Shown here: positions 26,855 through 37,637 of the stretch, piece after piece | How the letters are laid out: every line of letters starts with the position of its first letter | Numbering within the stretch: position 1 is the stretch's first letter | Assembly (NCBI GenBank): GCA_020634815.1 | Contig: JACKBA010000021.1 | Location: 1-64,000, forward strand | Reading direction: 5' to 3' | Length of the DNA: 64,000 nucleotides | Origin: Caldilineaceae bacterium | Lineage (GTDB): Bacteria; Chloroflexota; Anaerolineae; Caldilineales; Caldilineaceae | Position numbers and translations under genes: made by a program | Notes under the pieces: model-generated | Databases searched by the model: none | The model's input: only the letters and a program-made list of their open reading frames with translations | Told to the model about the DNA's origin: nothing

Positions 26855-27678
26855 TCAGCCTGTGGTTGGGTTGCGCCGCTCCACCCAACGGGAATTCAGG
26901 CGCGGGATCGAATCGAGCAGCAACTGCGTGTACTCATGCTGTGGCTGAGAGAGCACCTGCTTGGCGTCGCCGAACTCGACAATGCGCCCCTTGTTCATCA
27001 CGGCGATGTAGTCGCTGATGTAGTAGGCTGTGGCGAGATCGTGCGTGATGTAGAGGAAACTGGTCCGGTATTCCTCCTTGAGCGCCATGAAGAGGTTGAT
27101 GATGATCATGCGCCGTGAGGCGTCGATCATGCTCACCGGCTCGTCGGCGACGATGAGCTGCGGGCGCGGGATCAGGGCACGAGCCACCGAGGCGCGTTGC
27201 AGTTCGCCGCCGGAGAACTGGTTGGGATATTTGCCGCGCACGTCGCTGTATTGCAGGCCGACCGCGGCCAGCGCCTCCTCGACGGCCTGAATGGCGGCAT
27301 CTTTGTGCAGTTTGCCGACCCGCTCGGCCGTCTCGCGCAGATAGGAGTCGACCGTGCGATGCTGGCTGAAGGCCTCGAATGGGTTTTGGAAGATGGGCTG
27401 CACGGTGCGCAGAAATTCGTTGTGATTGGGGCGCGTGCCTTTCCCGGCAACCGTGTGGCCGGCAACCGTCACCGCGCCGGACGAAGGCTGCACCAGCCGC
27501 AAGATCACCTTGGCCAGCGTCGTCTTGCCACTGCCCGATTCGCCGACCAGGCTGACGATCACCGGCTGGTCGCTCTCGATATCCAGGTTGATGTCGTCGA
27601 GCGCCTGGACCTTGATGGTGCGTGGGAAGCTGCCCAAGCTGTAGACCTTGTTCAGTCCCTGTGTTTTCAGGATGGTGT

Positions 27679-27682
<4 letters not shown>
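26855..27682 (-). CDS. ABC transporter ATPase, OppF/DppF-like
   Basis: 275-residue nucleotide-binding subunit. Walker A GESGSGKTTLAK, Q-loop PIFQNPFEAF, signature FSGGELQRASVARAL, Walker B LIVADEPVSMID and switch His in LYITHDLA. It overlaps the OppD-like gene by 4 bases (ATGA). With it, it energises the importer encoded upstream. Confidence 0.95.
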
Positions 27683-28718
<1,036 letters not shown>

Positions 28719-28722
<4 letters not shown>

Positions 28723-29582
28723 GCCACACCTCGCTTTTCGGCGGAGAGGTCGTTGTAGCCGCTGGAAGTCAGGAACAGCCCCAGGAAGAGCACGACCGTC
28801 GTCACGATGGGGGCGATGATCCAGAGCGGCTGGCCGATCAGGATCGCGTTGTAGTTGAGCGCCCAGAAGATGATTGAGCCAAGCGTCGGCACCACCACGT
28901 TGGAGAGACCGATGACGGCCAGCGCCGCCTCGGTGTTGATGGCGAAGAGGATCGTGTTGATGAAGCCCACGATCATGAACGCGTAGACAAACGGGAAAAT
29001 CTCGCGGGCGATGATGGCGCCAACCCCGGCGCCCGAGAAGCGCGCCATGTTGACGAATTCGCGCTCGCGTAACGAGAGCGACATCGAGCGGATGGTGCGT
29101 GCGTTCCATGCCCAGCCAAAAACGATCAAGATCAGCGCGACGACCATGAAGGAGGTGTTGCCGCGCACGACCGCGCCCAGGACGATCAGCACGGGTAGGA
29201 CGGGAATCGTGATGAAGGTGTCCATGAAGACGACCACGACCCGTTCATACCAGCCGCCGATAAAGCCGGCGCTCAGCCCCAGCGACGTCGCAATGATCGT
29301 CACGCCGATGCTGACGGTAACGCCGAGCAGCAGCGAGTTGCGCACGGCAAAGACCAGGTACCAGAAGATGTCCTGTCCCAGCGCGTTGGTGCCCAGCAGA
29401 TGGGCCTGGCTGGGCGGCAGATTCTTCATGTAGGTGCCCTGCGCTGCCGGGTCGACGGTCGTGAAAAAGGGCAGGATCAGGCTGCCGGTCGTCAAAATCG
29501 TCACGATGGTGAGGCCGATGGTAAGCCGTGCATTGAGTTTTGGCAGCCAACGCCGTTTCTTGTCTGTCTGCATCGTGCTCAC
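28719..29582 (-). CDS. ABC transporter permease, DppC/OppC-like
   Basis: 287 residues, about six membrane helices. The N-terminal OppC segment (LLGTNALGQDIFWYLVFAVR) and the EAA loop (REREFVNMARFSGAGVGAII) are present. It overlaps the DppB-like gene and the OppD-like gene by four bases each, a tightly coupled operon. Confidence 0.93.
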
Positions 29583-30580
29583 CCTCCCAACCGAATGCGC
29601 GGGTCAAACAACGGATAAATCAGGTCGAGCACGAGCGCTGCGGTCGCCACGGAGATGATCGTCAAGATGATCGATCCATAGAGCAGGTTGTAGTCGCCGT
29701 TGCCGGCGGCGGCGCGCATGGTCATCCCGATGCCGGGGTAGGAAAAAATCACCTCGGTCTGGATGGCGCCGTTGAAGATGAAGCCGAGCGACAGGACGAG
29801 CGCCGTAATCTGCGGCAACATGGCGTTGCGGAAGACGTAGTTGGTCATACGCGTGCGATCCGTCGTGCCCTTCAAGCGGGCAAACTGCACGTAGGCATCT
29901 TCTTTCGTGGCGACGGCCAGCGCCTTCATGGCCAGGACATTCCAGCCGAAGCCCGCCAGCACCAGCGTCAGCGCGGGCAAGAAGGAGTTGTAGAGGATCG
30001 AGACGGTCTTGCTCCACGACATGGGGCCGGGGAGAAAGGTGGGCGAAAGCGGGAAGAGGGCCAGCCAATAGGCAAAAATCAGGATGACGACGAGCGCCAG
30101 AATGTAATAGGGAATCGGATAGAGGATGATGCCGACGACTTCGAGGGCGCCGGCCCAGCGCCGCTTGTTGAAATAACCCGCGATGAGACCGATGCTGTTG
30201 CCGATCAGCCAGGCCAGTAGCGTGGTCGTGATCAACAGTCCGGCCGTCCATGGCAGTGCATCCATCAGGATGTCAATGACCGGTTCCGGGTAATACGTAA
30301 ACGAGGGGCCGAAATCAAAGCGTGCCACGCGGGCCAGATAGCTCGTGTACTGTGTAAACAGGTCGCCCTTGAGGCCGTACAGCTCGGCAAGCTGGTCGCG
30401 CAGTTGCTGGGTGGCCTCGGTCGAGAGTGACTGCCCAGCGCGTGCCTGCACTTGTGAGATATAGTTGTTGATCGGATCGCTCGGCATCAGCCGAGGTAAG
30501 AAAAACGTGATGGTAATGCCAATAAAGAGTACCAGGAAATACATCACGAACCGTTGGATAATGTACTGGAGTAGCTTCAT
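29579..30580 (-). CDS. ABC transporter permease, DppB/OppB-like
   Basis: 333 residues. N-terminal helix, then FFLPRLMPSDPINNYI; six helices; EAA loop (EDAYVQFARLKGTTDRTRM). Start ATG 30580 has GAGGTG upstream. The longer frame upstream runs through the hairpin-rich spacer at 30602-30709 and is not protein-like. Confidence 0.93.
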   Translation of the reverse strand: MKLLQYIIQRFVMYFLVLFIGITITFFLPRLMPSDPINNYISQVQARAGQSLSTEATQQLRDQLAELYGLKGDLFTQYTSYLARVARFDFGPSFTYYPEPVIDILMDALPWTAGLLITTTLLAWLIGNSIGLIAGYFNKRRWAGALEVVGIILYPIPYYILALVVILIFAYWLALFPLSPTFLPGPMSWSKTVSILYNSFLPALTLVLAGFGWNVLAMKALAVATKEDAYVQFARLKGTTDRTRMTNYVFRNAMLPQITALVLSLGFIFNGAIQTEVIFSYPGIGMTMRAAAGNGDYNLLYGSIILTIISVATAALVLDLIYPLFDPRIRLGG

Positions 30581-30601
30581 AAGCACCTCGTCGATGGCAA
30601 A

Positions 30602-30709
30602 CAAGGCAGCGGGGGACTTGCTGCCTTGCACGAACGGTTGCCCTTGCAGGGCTGCCGCCGCCACCTTCTTGCAAATGTCCAGGCAAGAAGGTAGCGGCGT
30701 TGTTACGCC
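30602..30709 (-). promoter_or_regulatory. Intercistronic hairpin cluster between binding-protein and permease genes
   Basis: Four stems in 108 bases: CAAGGCAGC/GCTGCCTTG (30602-30628), GCCCT/AGGGC (30640-30652), a 16-base arm pair with one mismatch (30657-30672 with 30683-30698), and GGCGT/ACGCC (30696-30709; it overlaps the previous arm). There is no T run, so it is not a plain terminator. Likely a processing or stability element that lets the binding protein be made in excess, by analogy with other transporter operons. Confidence 0.65.
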
Positions 30710-30721
30710 GAACAAGTAGCT

Positions 30722-32686
30722 TTACTGCGCAGCCGGCTCGATGTTGGTGAGAATCTTCTTGAACGAGCTCCACCAGGTGTACGGCACCGCGTATGGGTTC
30801 TCCTGCTTGGGGAAATTCGTCCAGTAGGTCTCGTTGGTCGGGATGGTCGTCGGGATGTTCATCATGTTGATGTAGTACATGTTCTGAATCGTCTCTTTGA
30901 TCACATCCTGCCCGGCGGCCAGGAACTCAGGCTGGGACATGTCCATCGCCGAGGCTTCTGCGATCTTGTCGAAGATGACCTGGTTGTCGATACGATTCAG
31001 GTTGCCGATGACCTGCTCGGAGGAGTCTACCGGCTTTAGGTTTTCCGCCGTCCAGGAGCGCCAGTTGTTGACGAAGTTGGTATTGAACACACAGCTGGTC
31101 GTCCAGTTGACCATGGTCTGCAAGAGCGAATTGGTGGACTGAACGGTGCCAAACTCGCCGTTGTCGACCTGTCGGGCATTGACCTTGAAACCAGCCTTAG
31201 TCCAGCTGTCGGCGATGGAGAAGCCGACGCGCTGCATGACCTTGTTCCAGTCGCTGGGGATGACCAGTTCGAGCGTCCACGGGGAGCCGTCGGGCATGGT
31301 ATAGAAGCCGTCGGCGCCCTTGAACATGCCGACCGAGTTCATCAGCTTCTCGGCCTCAACCGGATCGGCCTTCCACCAGCCCAGCCCGTAGTTATCAGTC
31401 ACGGCATCGCCGGTCGGCAACTGGGCCGGGTCCATCCCCATCTCCGTCAGTTTGGTCACCATGTCGGCGCCAAAGTTGGGGTTGTAGGGCTTGTAGCCGT
31501 CGGCCAGGGTCAGCTCGTTCAGCCATTCCTGGAGCGGCTCGAAGAAGGCCGGCCGGGTGATCTGGGTGTCGGGCATGGGCAGTGCCGAGCCCTTGAACTG
31601 GCCGCTCATCGAGTTGGTGCCGACGTTGGGCAGGTCCAGCGAGAGCGCCAGCGCCCAGCGCACTTCGGGCTTGTCCAGCGGCGCCTTCAGGTTGTTCATG
31701 ATGATGCCGTAGGAGCAGGCATCCCCCATGTCATGGTAGGGCAACGAGGCGGCAAAGGTATGCACGTTCGGGTTCTGCGCCTGCGCCGCGGCGATGCTGT
31801 CCGGGCTCATGAAGGTGTCGACGTCGTACTCGTTCTTGATGAAGGCCAGCGTCCGCGTCTGCTCGTCGCCAAAGTTCTTGTAGAAGACATACTTGGCCGC
31901 CGGCTCACCCAGCGGGGCGGTTGCCGAGCGATCCCAGTCTTCGCGCCGTTCCCACAGGTGCCACTGGCCGTTGGGGTCGTAGGACTTGAGCGTGTACGCG
32001 CCCAGGGTCACTGGGTACTCGTTCTTGAAGGCAGCCAGGTCTTCGACTTTCTCGAACACATGCTTGGGCACGATATTGAAGGCCGAACCCCACGTGTAGA
32101 CGCCCAAGGTGGTGACGAAGTCGTACGCCGGTTTTACCGTCTCGATGCGTACGGTGTAGTCATCCACCTTTTCGTAGGACTTCACATAGTTGGTGATGGC
32201 AGACACACCCCAATAGGTGAGCTTGTCCTTGTTGTTGAAGTAGGTGTCGAGCGTGTAGATCACGTCGTCAGCCGTGAGTTCAACGCCGTCGCTCCAGTAG
32301 GTGCCGGGCTTCAGCTTGATCTCGAACTGGGTGTACTCATCGTTCAATACCGTCGGCAGCTCAGCAGCCAGCTCGGGGTAGGATTGGCCGGTGGCCGTGT
32401 CCATCTCCCATAGGTAGCCCCACGCCAGCTCGCGGAAGCCGCGCCAGATTGAGTAGCCACTCATGAGCGGGTTCATGTTGTCAGGGGCATTGGTCTTGCC
32501 ATCGAACGTCTGGACAATCAATGTCTCGTTGCGCGGCGTGCCAACTTCGGTCATCGCTACTTCGCCGCCTGGCGCCGCTGCTTCACCGGGCGCCGGTGCG
32601 GCAGCCGGTGCAGCACAACCGGCCATCATGCTGAGAACAAAGGAAAGCAGCAACAACAAACGGAGCATCCGATGCGTAGATGCCAT
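30722..32686 (-). CDS. Oligosaccharide/peptide ABC substrate-binding lipoprotein (family 5)
   Basis: 654 residues, long for the family. The lipoprotein signal ends MMAGC (Cys24), then an Ala/Pro linker. Family-5 features: YPELAAELPTVLNDEYTQFE, GTYWSDGVELTADDVIYTLD and LGAYTLKSYDPNGQW. Start ATG 32686 has AAGGAGG. It heads the operon with two permeases, two ATPases and two glycosidase-like genes, so an oligosaccharide ligand is more likely than a peptide. Some family-5 proteins are known to bind sugars. Confidence 0.9.
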   Translation of the reverse strand: MASTHRMLRLLLLLSFVLSMMAGCAAPAAAPAPGEAAAPGGEVAMTEVGTPRNETLIVQTFDGKTNAPDNMNPLMSGYSIWRGFRELAWGYLWEMDTATGQSYPELAAELPTVLNDEYTQFEIKLKPGTYWSDGVELTADDVIYTLDTYFNNKDKLTYWGVSAITNYVKSYEKVDDYTVRIETVKPAYDFVTTLGVYTWGSAFNIVPKHVFEKVEDLAAFKNEYPVTLGAYTLKSYDPNGQWHLWERREDWDRSATAPLGEPAAKYVFYKNFGDEQTRTLAFIKNEYDVDTFMSPDSIAAAQAQNPNVHTFAASLPYHDMGDACSYGIIMNNLKAPLDKPEVRWALALSLDLPNVGTNSMSGQFKGSALPMPDTQITRPAFFEPLQEWLNELTLADGYKPYNPNFGADMVTKLTEMGMDPAQLPTGDAVTDNYGLGWWKADPVEAEKLMNSVGMFKGADGFYTMPDGSPWTLELVIPSDWNKVMQRVGFSIADSWTKAGFKVNARQVDNGEFGTVQSTNSLLQTMVNWTTSCVFNTNFVNNWRSWTAENLKPVDSSEQVIGNLNRIDNQVIFDKIAEASAMDMSQPEFLAAGQDVIKETIQNMYYINMMNIPTTIPTNETYWTNFPKQENPYAVPYTWWSSFKKILTNIEPAAQ

Positions 32687-32750
32687 ATTGGTTCCCTCCT
32701 TGGGAAACTTCTAGATACTTTACTCTGAGGTGACAGGGAACGGAACGTCG

Positions 32751-32795
32751 ATCATGGCGGCAAGCCATCAAGAACGTGATGGCTGCCGCCATGAT
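32751..32795. terminator. Long hairpin between the two sugar operons
   Basis: ATCATGGCGGCA-A-GCCATCA pairs with TGATGGC-TGCCGCCATGAT across a 6-base loop: 19 pairs with one bulge. It lies after the stop of the ribose-type binding protein (32820) and upstream of the family-5 binding protein. There is no T run on the minus strand. Likely a terminator or 3'-end stabiliser. Confidence 0.6.
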
Positions 32796-32819
32796 ACTAA
32801 TACCAAACAAAACGAACGT

Positions 32820-33923
32820 CTAGTTGGCAACCTCACACGGATCGGTCGAGCCGGTCGGCGCAAAGGTCTTGTACTGGCAGGCATTTTCCGGTGTGAGCAG
32901 CACCATGTCGATGGACTGCTTCTCCGGCTTGTCGGTGCTGCCGTTCTTGATGAACGCGTCGGCCTGGATCGCGGCCTGGTTCGCCATCTCGGCGACCGGC
33001 TGCAGCGACGTGGCCTTGAGCTCGCCATTCATGATCGATTGGATGGCGTCGTCGCTGCCGTCGAAGCCCATGACGATCACGTCGTCACGGCCGGCGGCCA
33101 GCAGTGCAGCCTGCGCGCCCAGTGCCATGGTATCGTTGCCGGCGATGACGCCCTTGATCTCAGGGTTCGCCTGCAGGATGCTTTCCATGACGCCATAAGC
33201 CTCGGTCTGGCTCCAGTTGGCCGTCTGCTGGGCAACCATCACCAGAGTCGGGTACTCGTCGAGCACGTCGTGGTAGCCCTGCGAGCGGATGTGGGCGTTG
33301 GTGTCGGTGTCGCGACCGGTCAGCTCGACAAAGTTGCCTTCCTCCCCCATCATCTCGACGAAGTACTCGGCCAGGATCGTGGCGCCCTGGTAGTTGTTGG
33401 AGACGATCTGGGCGGCGGCCACACCTTCCTGGGTGATCTCGCGGTCGACCAGGAAGCTCGGGATACCGGCATCCTTGGCCTTCTGCACCGCAGCCACCGA
33501 GGCATCGGCGCCGGCGTTGTCCAGGATGATGGCGGACGCGGCGCGGGCGATACAGGTCTCGAAGAGCTCCATCTGCTTGTTGGCATCGTCGTCATGGACG
33601 AGTTGCAGAACCTCGTAGCCGAGTTCGGTGGCCTTGGCCGCGGCGATCTCAGACATGGCGCCAAAGAACGGGTTCTCCACCGGCGGCACGATCACGCAGA
33701 CCAGCCCCGGGCCGCTGGCGGCTTCGGCCGGCGCGGCTTCCTCGGCAGCGGCCTCAGTCGGGGCAGCTTCCTCGGCGGGTGCGGCTTCTTCCGCGGGCGC
33801 AGCTTCTTCGGTCGGCGCAGCTTCCTGGGCCGCGGGCGCGGCCGGCGCCGCCTGGCATGCGCCAAGCAACAAGGTGAAGACCAACAGCAGACCCAAAACC
33901 TTCAGACTCTTACTTGATTTCAT
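32820..33923 (-). CDS. Sugar ABC substrate-binding lipoprotein, RbsB-like
   Basis: 367 residues. The lipoprotein signal ends LLGAC (Cys23), followed by a striking AAPTEEAAPAEEAAP linker (residues 25-70), then a type-1 periplasmic-binding fold (IVPPVENPFFGAMSEIAAAK, IILDNAGADAS, FLVDREI, GVIAGNDTMALGAQAAL, VMGFDGSDDA). ATG 33923 has AGGAG 8 bases upstream. It is last in the DUF2291-ATPase-permease-binding-protein set. The 270-base gap before it suggests extra control. Confidence 0.93.
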   Translation of the reverse strand: MKSSKSLKVLGLLLVFTLLLGACQAAPAAPAAQEAAPTEEAAPAEEAAPAEEAAPTEAAAEEAAPAEAASGPGLVCVIVPPVENPFFGAMSEIAAAKATELGYEVLQLVHDDDANKQMELFETCIARAASAIILDNAGADASVAAVQKAKDAGIPSFLVDREITQEGVAAAQIVSNNYQGATILAEYFVEMMGEEGNFVELTGRDTDTNAHIRSQGYHDVLDEYPTLVMVAQQTANWSQTEAYGVMESILQANPEIKGVIAGNDTMALGAQAALLAAGRDDVIVMGFDGSDDAIQSIMNGELKATSLQPVAEMANQAAIQADAFIKNGSTDKPEKQSIDMVLLTPENACQYKTFAPTGSTDPCEVAN

Positions 33924-34193
33924 ACTGTTCTCCTGATTGCAGACTCTGTAGCACTACCGATTGATCGAATTCGAACCTGTTCGTAAGTCGCTGTGTATAC
34001 TGGGGTATGTTTCACCTCCTGTGCGTTGATTCGAGAGCGCCATAATCGATTGTTTGAAAACGTCGGTAGCGCAGGGCTGTGCAAAAAGCTGCTCGCCGCC
34101 AGACGTATTCGACAAAACTGCTGCTGTGCTCGGCGGATCCGGCTTCTGTCCGAAAGCTGGTCCGCAAAGCGCCGCGCCGGCCGGTAGCAATCG

Positions 34194-35264
34194 CTAGCCG
34201 AGCTCCTGTTGCTTTTGCAGGGCAATTCGCATCTGCATCCGTGCCTGGATCTGGTCGATGATGACGGCGAGGACGATGACCAGGCCCTTGATAACCTGCT
34301 GCCAGAAGGACGAGACGCCGACCATCACCAGCCCGTCGCCCAAGACGCCGATGACAAAGGCGCCGATGATTGTGCCGCCGATGCTGCCGCGCCCGCCCGA
34401 GAGGCTCGTGCCGCCGAGCACGACCGCCGCGATGGCATTTAGCTCGAAGAACTGTCCCGTCGCCGGGTGGGCTGCCACCAACTGCGAGGCGATGATCAAC
34501 CCGACGACCGCTGAGCAGAAACCGCTGATCATGTAAACCAGCAGCTTGACGCGTTTGACCTTTACGCCGGATAGCTCGGATGCGCGCTCGTTGCCGCCGA
34601 TGGCATAGACTTGTCGGCCAAAGGGCGTGCGCTGCGCCACGAATGCCGCCACCAGCGCAAACCCGATCATGATCCAGATTGAATAGTTGACGATGAACGA
34701 ACCGGCGCCCAGTTCGGGAAAGCCCGTGTTGCCTAGCTCCGGCCGCCCCACCAGGTTGGGAAAGGTATAGCCGTTGTTGATCAAAAGCGCCATGCCGCGC
34801 GCCACGTAGAGCATACCAAGCGTGGCGATGAAGGGCGCCACGTTGAAGCGCGTGATGATAAAGCCGCTGATCCCACCCATCAACGTAACGGCGACGATGG
34901 CAACAAACATGATCAGCCACGTGTGCGGGTAGATGATGATGCCCAGTTGCGGCAACACGATCCCCTGGTTGATCAACATGCCGGCAATCATGGCCGACAG
35001 CCCGACCAGCGAGCCGACCGAAAGGTCGATGCCACCGGTGAGGATGACGAAGGTCATGCCGATGCCCAGGATGGCGTTGATCGCCACATGCTTCGCCATG
35101 ATCTCGATGTTGGCGGCGGCCAGGAAGTTGGGCGCAATGATCGTGAACACGACCACCACCAGGATGAGTGCAATAAAGGCACGTCCACGGAGCAGCAGTT
35201 GCTGTACGTCAGTCCACGTAATACTGTTTGGCTTCTTGGCCGGCACTGCAGTTGTTTCGCTCAT
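34194..35264 (-). CDS. Sugar ABC permease, RbsC-like
   Basis: 356 residues, eight to ten membrane helices. RbsC-type motifs: GGIDLSVGSLVGLSAMIAG, FIATLGMLYVARGMALLIN, FGRQVYAIGGNERASELSGV, LGGTSLSGGRGSIGGTIIGA. It follows the RbsA-like gene by 11 bases. Confidence 0.95.
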   Translation of the reverse strand: MSETTAVPAKKPNSITWTDVQQLLLRGRAFIALILVVVVFTIIAPNFLAAANIEIMAKHVAINAILGIGMTFVILTGGIDLSVGSLVGLSAMIAGMLINQGIVLPQLGIIIYPHTWLIMFVAIVAVTLMGGISGFIITRFNVAPFIATLGMLYVARGMALLINNGYTFPNLVGRPELGNTGFPELGAGSFIVNYSIWIMIGFALVAAFVAQRTPFGRQVYAIGGNERASELSGVKVKRVKLLVYMISGFCSAVVGLIIASQLVAAHPATGQFFELNAIAAVVLGGTSLSGGRGSIGGTIIGAFVIGVLGDGLVMVGVSSFWQQVIKGLVIVLAVIIDQIQARMQMRIALQKQQELG

Positions 35265-35275
35265 ACGTTCCCTGT

Positions 35276-36886
35276 CTATGCTGTAATTATTTCATGCGTG
35301 GCAGCCGTGGCGAGCTTGCTGCCATTCTCCGCCGCACCGTGACCGATCGCCGATGCTGCAACCAGCGCCTCTTCGGTCGCTTCTTCGCGCAAGAATTCGC
35401 CCGTGATCTTGCCCTTGGACATCACCAGAATGCGGTCGGACATGGCCATCACTTCTTTTAGTTCCGACGAAATAAAGAGCACGCCAAAGCCCTGTGCGGC
35501 CAGCCGCTCCATGATGGCGAAGATTTCCGACTTGGCGGCAACGTCGATCCCGCGGCTTGGTTCGTCGAGCAGCAGGATTTTGGGTGAAGTCAGCAGTCCT
35601 TTGGCGACGACCACCTTCTGTTGATTGCCGCCGCTCAAAGACGTAATGATCTGGCCTGGATCTGCCACCTTGATGGTCAATCCCTTGATCATCTCCGTGA
35701 CTGCCGTCTGCTCTTTGCGCGGCGCCAGAAACAGACCGTTGAAATAGTTGCGCAGGCTCGCAAGGAGCACATTGTGTGCGACCGACAGCGACTGTACCAG
35801 CCCTTCTCGCTGGCGATCTTCGGGAACGAGCACAATGCCTTCGCTGATGCGGCCGGAAACGTTCCCTGCCGGCAGGAGCTTGCCTTCCAGGAAAACCTGC
35901 CCACCAGCATCCGGGTGAACGCCGGCCAGGCATTCGAACAGCTCGGAACGGCCGGCGCCCATCAGGCCGTAGATGCCGACGACCTCGCCGCGGCGCAGCG
36001 TCAGCGACACGTGGTCGACGGCAAAGCCGCCGCCCAGCCGCGGCAATGTGATCTCCTCGACGCGCAAGATTTCGCCGCCAACCTCGGTGTGTCCCTTGTG
36101 AAAGAGATTCGCCGGGTTTTTACCGACCATCTTTTCAATGATCCAGGGTACGTCGATGTCTGCATTGCGCGCCTCGGCCACCAGGCGCCCGTCGCGCAAC
36201 ACCGTGACATAGTCGCTGATCTGGGTGATCTCTTCCAGCTTGTGCGAGATGTAAATGATCGAAACGCCGTGCGCTTTCAGATCGGCGATCACCTTGAAGA
36301 GCACTTCGACCTCGGAGGCGCTCAGCGCGGAGGTCGGTTCGTCCATGATCAGAATTCGCACATCCTGGGCCAGCGCCTTGGCGATCTCGACGATCTGTTG
36401 TTGGCCGATGCGCAGATCGCTGACCAGCGTATCGGGATCGATGGCATGTTCGAGTCGTTGCATCAAGGCGCGCGTCTGTGTGCGCTGCGCCTTTTTGTCG
36501 ACGACCAGCCCCGTCGGCGCCAGCTCACGCCCGAGATAGATGTTTTCGGCAACGCTGAGATTCGGGCAGAGATTCATCTCCTGGTAGATGATGCCGATGC
36601 CCAGTTGTTCGGCATGAAGCGGCGAGCGGAGCTGGATCGGCTTCCCGTCGAGGAGCAGTTCGCCGCCGGTGGGGCGCTCGACGCCGGCCATAATCTTCAT
36701 CAGCGTCGATTTGCCTGCACCGTTTTCGCCGATGAGTGCATTCACCTTGCCGCGGTAGACGTTGAAGTCGACGTGGTCGAGCGCCACCGTCCCGGGAAAG
36801 ACCTTGGTAACCTGATCGGCATGCAGCGCCACGGCGTCGTCTTGTGCTGCGGATTGGCCGGCTAGCGGTGTAGGTGCGGTCGTCAT
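35276..36886 (-). CDS. Sugar ABC ATPase, RbsA-like (two domains)
   Basis: 536 residues with two fused ATPase domains. The first has GENGAGKSTLMK, RIGQQQIVEIAKAL and LIMDEPTSALS. The second has the usual degenerate RbsA P-loop (GLMGAGRSELFE) and LSGGNQQKVVVAKGL with LLLDEPSRGID. GGAG precedes ATG 36886. Five bases separate it from the DUF2291 gene. Confidence 0.95.
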   Translation of the reverse strand: MTTAPTPLAGQSAAQDDAVALHADQVTKVFPGTVALDHVDFNVYRGKVNALIGENGAGKSTLMKIMAGVERPTGGELLLDGKPIQLRSPLHAEQLGIGIIYQEMNLCPNLSVAENIYLGRELAPTGLVVDKKAQRTQTRALMQRLEHAIDPDTLVSDLRIGQQQIVEIAKALAQDVRILIMDEPTSALSASEVEVLFKVIADLKAHGVSIIYISHKLEEITQISDYVTVLRDGRLVAEARNADIDVPWIIEKMVGKNPANLFHKGHTEVGGEILRVEEITLPRLGGGFAVDHVSLTLRRGEVVGIYGLMGAGRSELFECLAGVHPDAGGQVFLEGKLLPAGNVSGRISEGIVLVPEDRQREGLVQSLSVAHNVLLASLRNYFNGLFLAPRKEQTAVTEMIKGLTIKVADPGQIITSLSGGNQQKVVVAKGLLTSPKILLLDEPSRGIDVAAKSEIFAIMERLAAQGFGVLFISSELKEVMAMSDRILVMSKGKITGEFLREEATEEALVAASAIGHGAAENGSKLATAATHEIITA

Positions 36887-36890
36887 GGCG

Positions 36891-37589
36891 CTACTCCAAG
36901 ACCTCGACTTGAATCGGAACCAGCGTTATCGTGCTGACGTCGATGTTGATGAGATTGAAGGTGCGAATCCCCATAGCCCCGGTGAATGCGATCCGTTTGC
37001 CCTCCAGCGCGCTCAAGTCCAGCTCACTTAACACTGTGCTGGCGACACGTTTGTTGAGCTCTGCACCCACTTTGCCGTACTCGGTCTGGTCACGGAAGTC
37101 GCCGAAGTTGATGAAGCCCACAGCATCGCGTACCGCGGTTTCGTCGCTGGGAATGCGCGGGCCGATATAGAGCTTGACGGTAATCGGCCCATCGTAGCCA
37201 ACCAATTGCATGGTCAACGTTCCTGTGCGCGATTCGCTGTCGATCGCCGTAACGACACCTTCGCCTTTGACCAGGTAGACATGGGCTTCACCCACCGTAA
37301 TCAGGCCGCTCTCCTCGGCAATGGCGGTCAGTTGCTCCTTGGTGGCAAACCCTTTCTCGTCGACTTCAATTTCACTCAGGATGGCAGCCAGGTCGACAGC
37401 TTTCTCCTCGACGATGGGAAGAATCTGACTCTCCCAGATGCCGTCCACGTAAGCCACGGGATCGAATGCTTCGCTCCGCTGCTGCGCCTCTACCTCGGCG
37501 ATGGGCACGATTGTCACGGAGAAGGGTAATATCGCAATAAAAGCCGCAACGATTGCCAGCCCAATAATCCACGGTAGATATTTCTTCAT
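36891..37589 (-). CDS. DUF2291 membrane-anchored protein
   Basis: 232 residues: one N-terminal membrane helix (WIIGLAIVAAFIAILPF), then a periplasmic-facing domain with FDPVAYVDGIWESQILP and FINFGDFRDQTEYGKVGAELN, typical of DUF2291. This family sits in ribose-type ABC operons and its role is unknown. ATG 37589 has GGTGGA 5 bases upstream. It lies between the two importers. Confidence 0.85.
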   Translation of the reverse strand: MKKYLPWIIGLAIVAAFIAILPFSVTIVPIAEVEAQQRSEAFDPVAYVDGIWESQILPIVEEKAVDLAAILSEIEVDEKGFATKEQLTAIAEESGLITVGEAHVYLVKGEGVVTAIDSESRTGTLTMQLVGYDGPITVKLYIGPRIPSDETAVRDAVGFINFGDFRDQTEYGKVGAELNKRVASTVLSELDLSALEGKRIAFTGAMGIRTFNLINIDVSTITLVPIQVEVLE

Positions 37590-37637
37590 AGGTCCACCCA
37601 CTGCTATCGTGGCGATTCCTCGCCTTGCGTTGACAGG

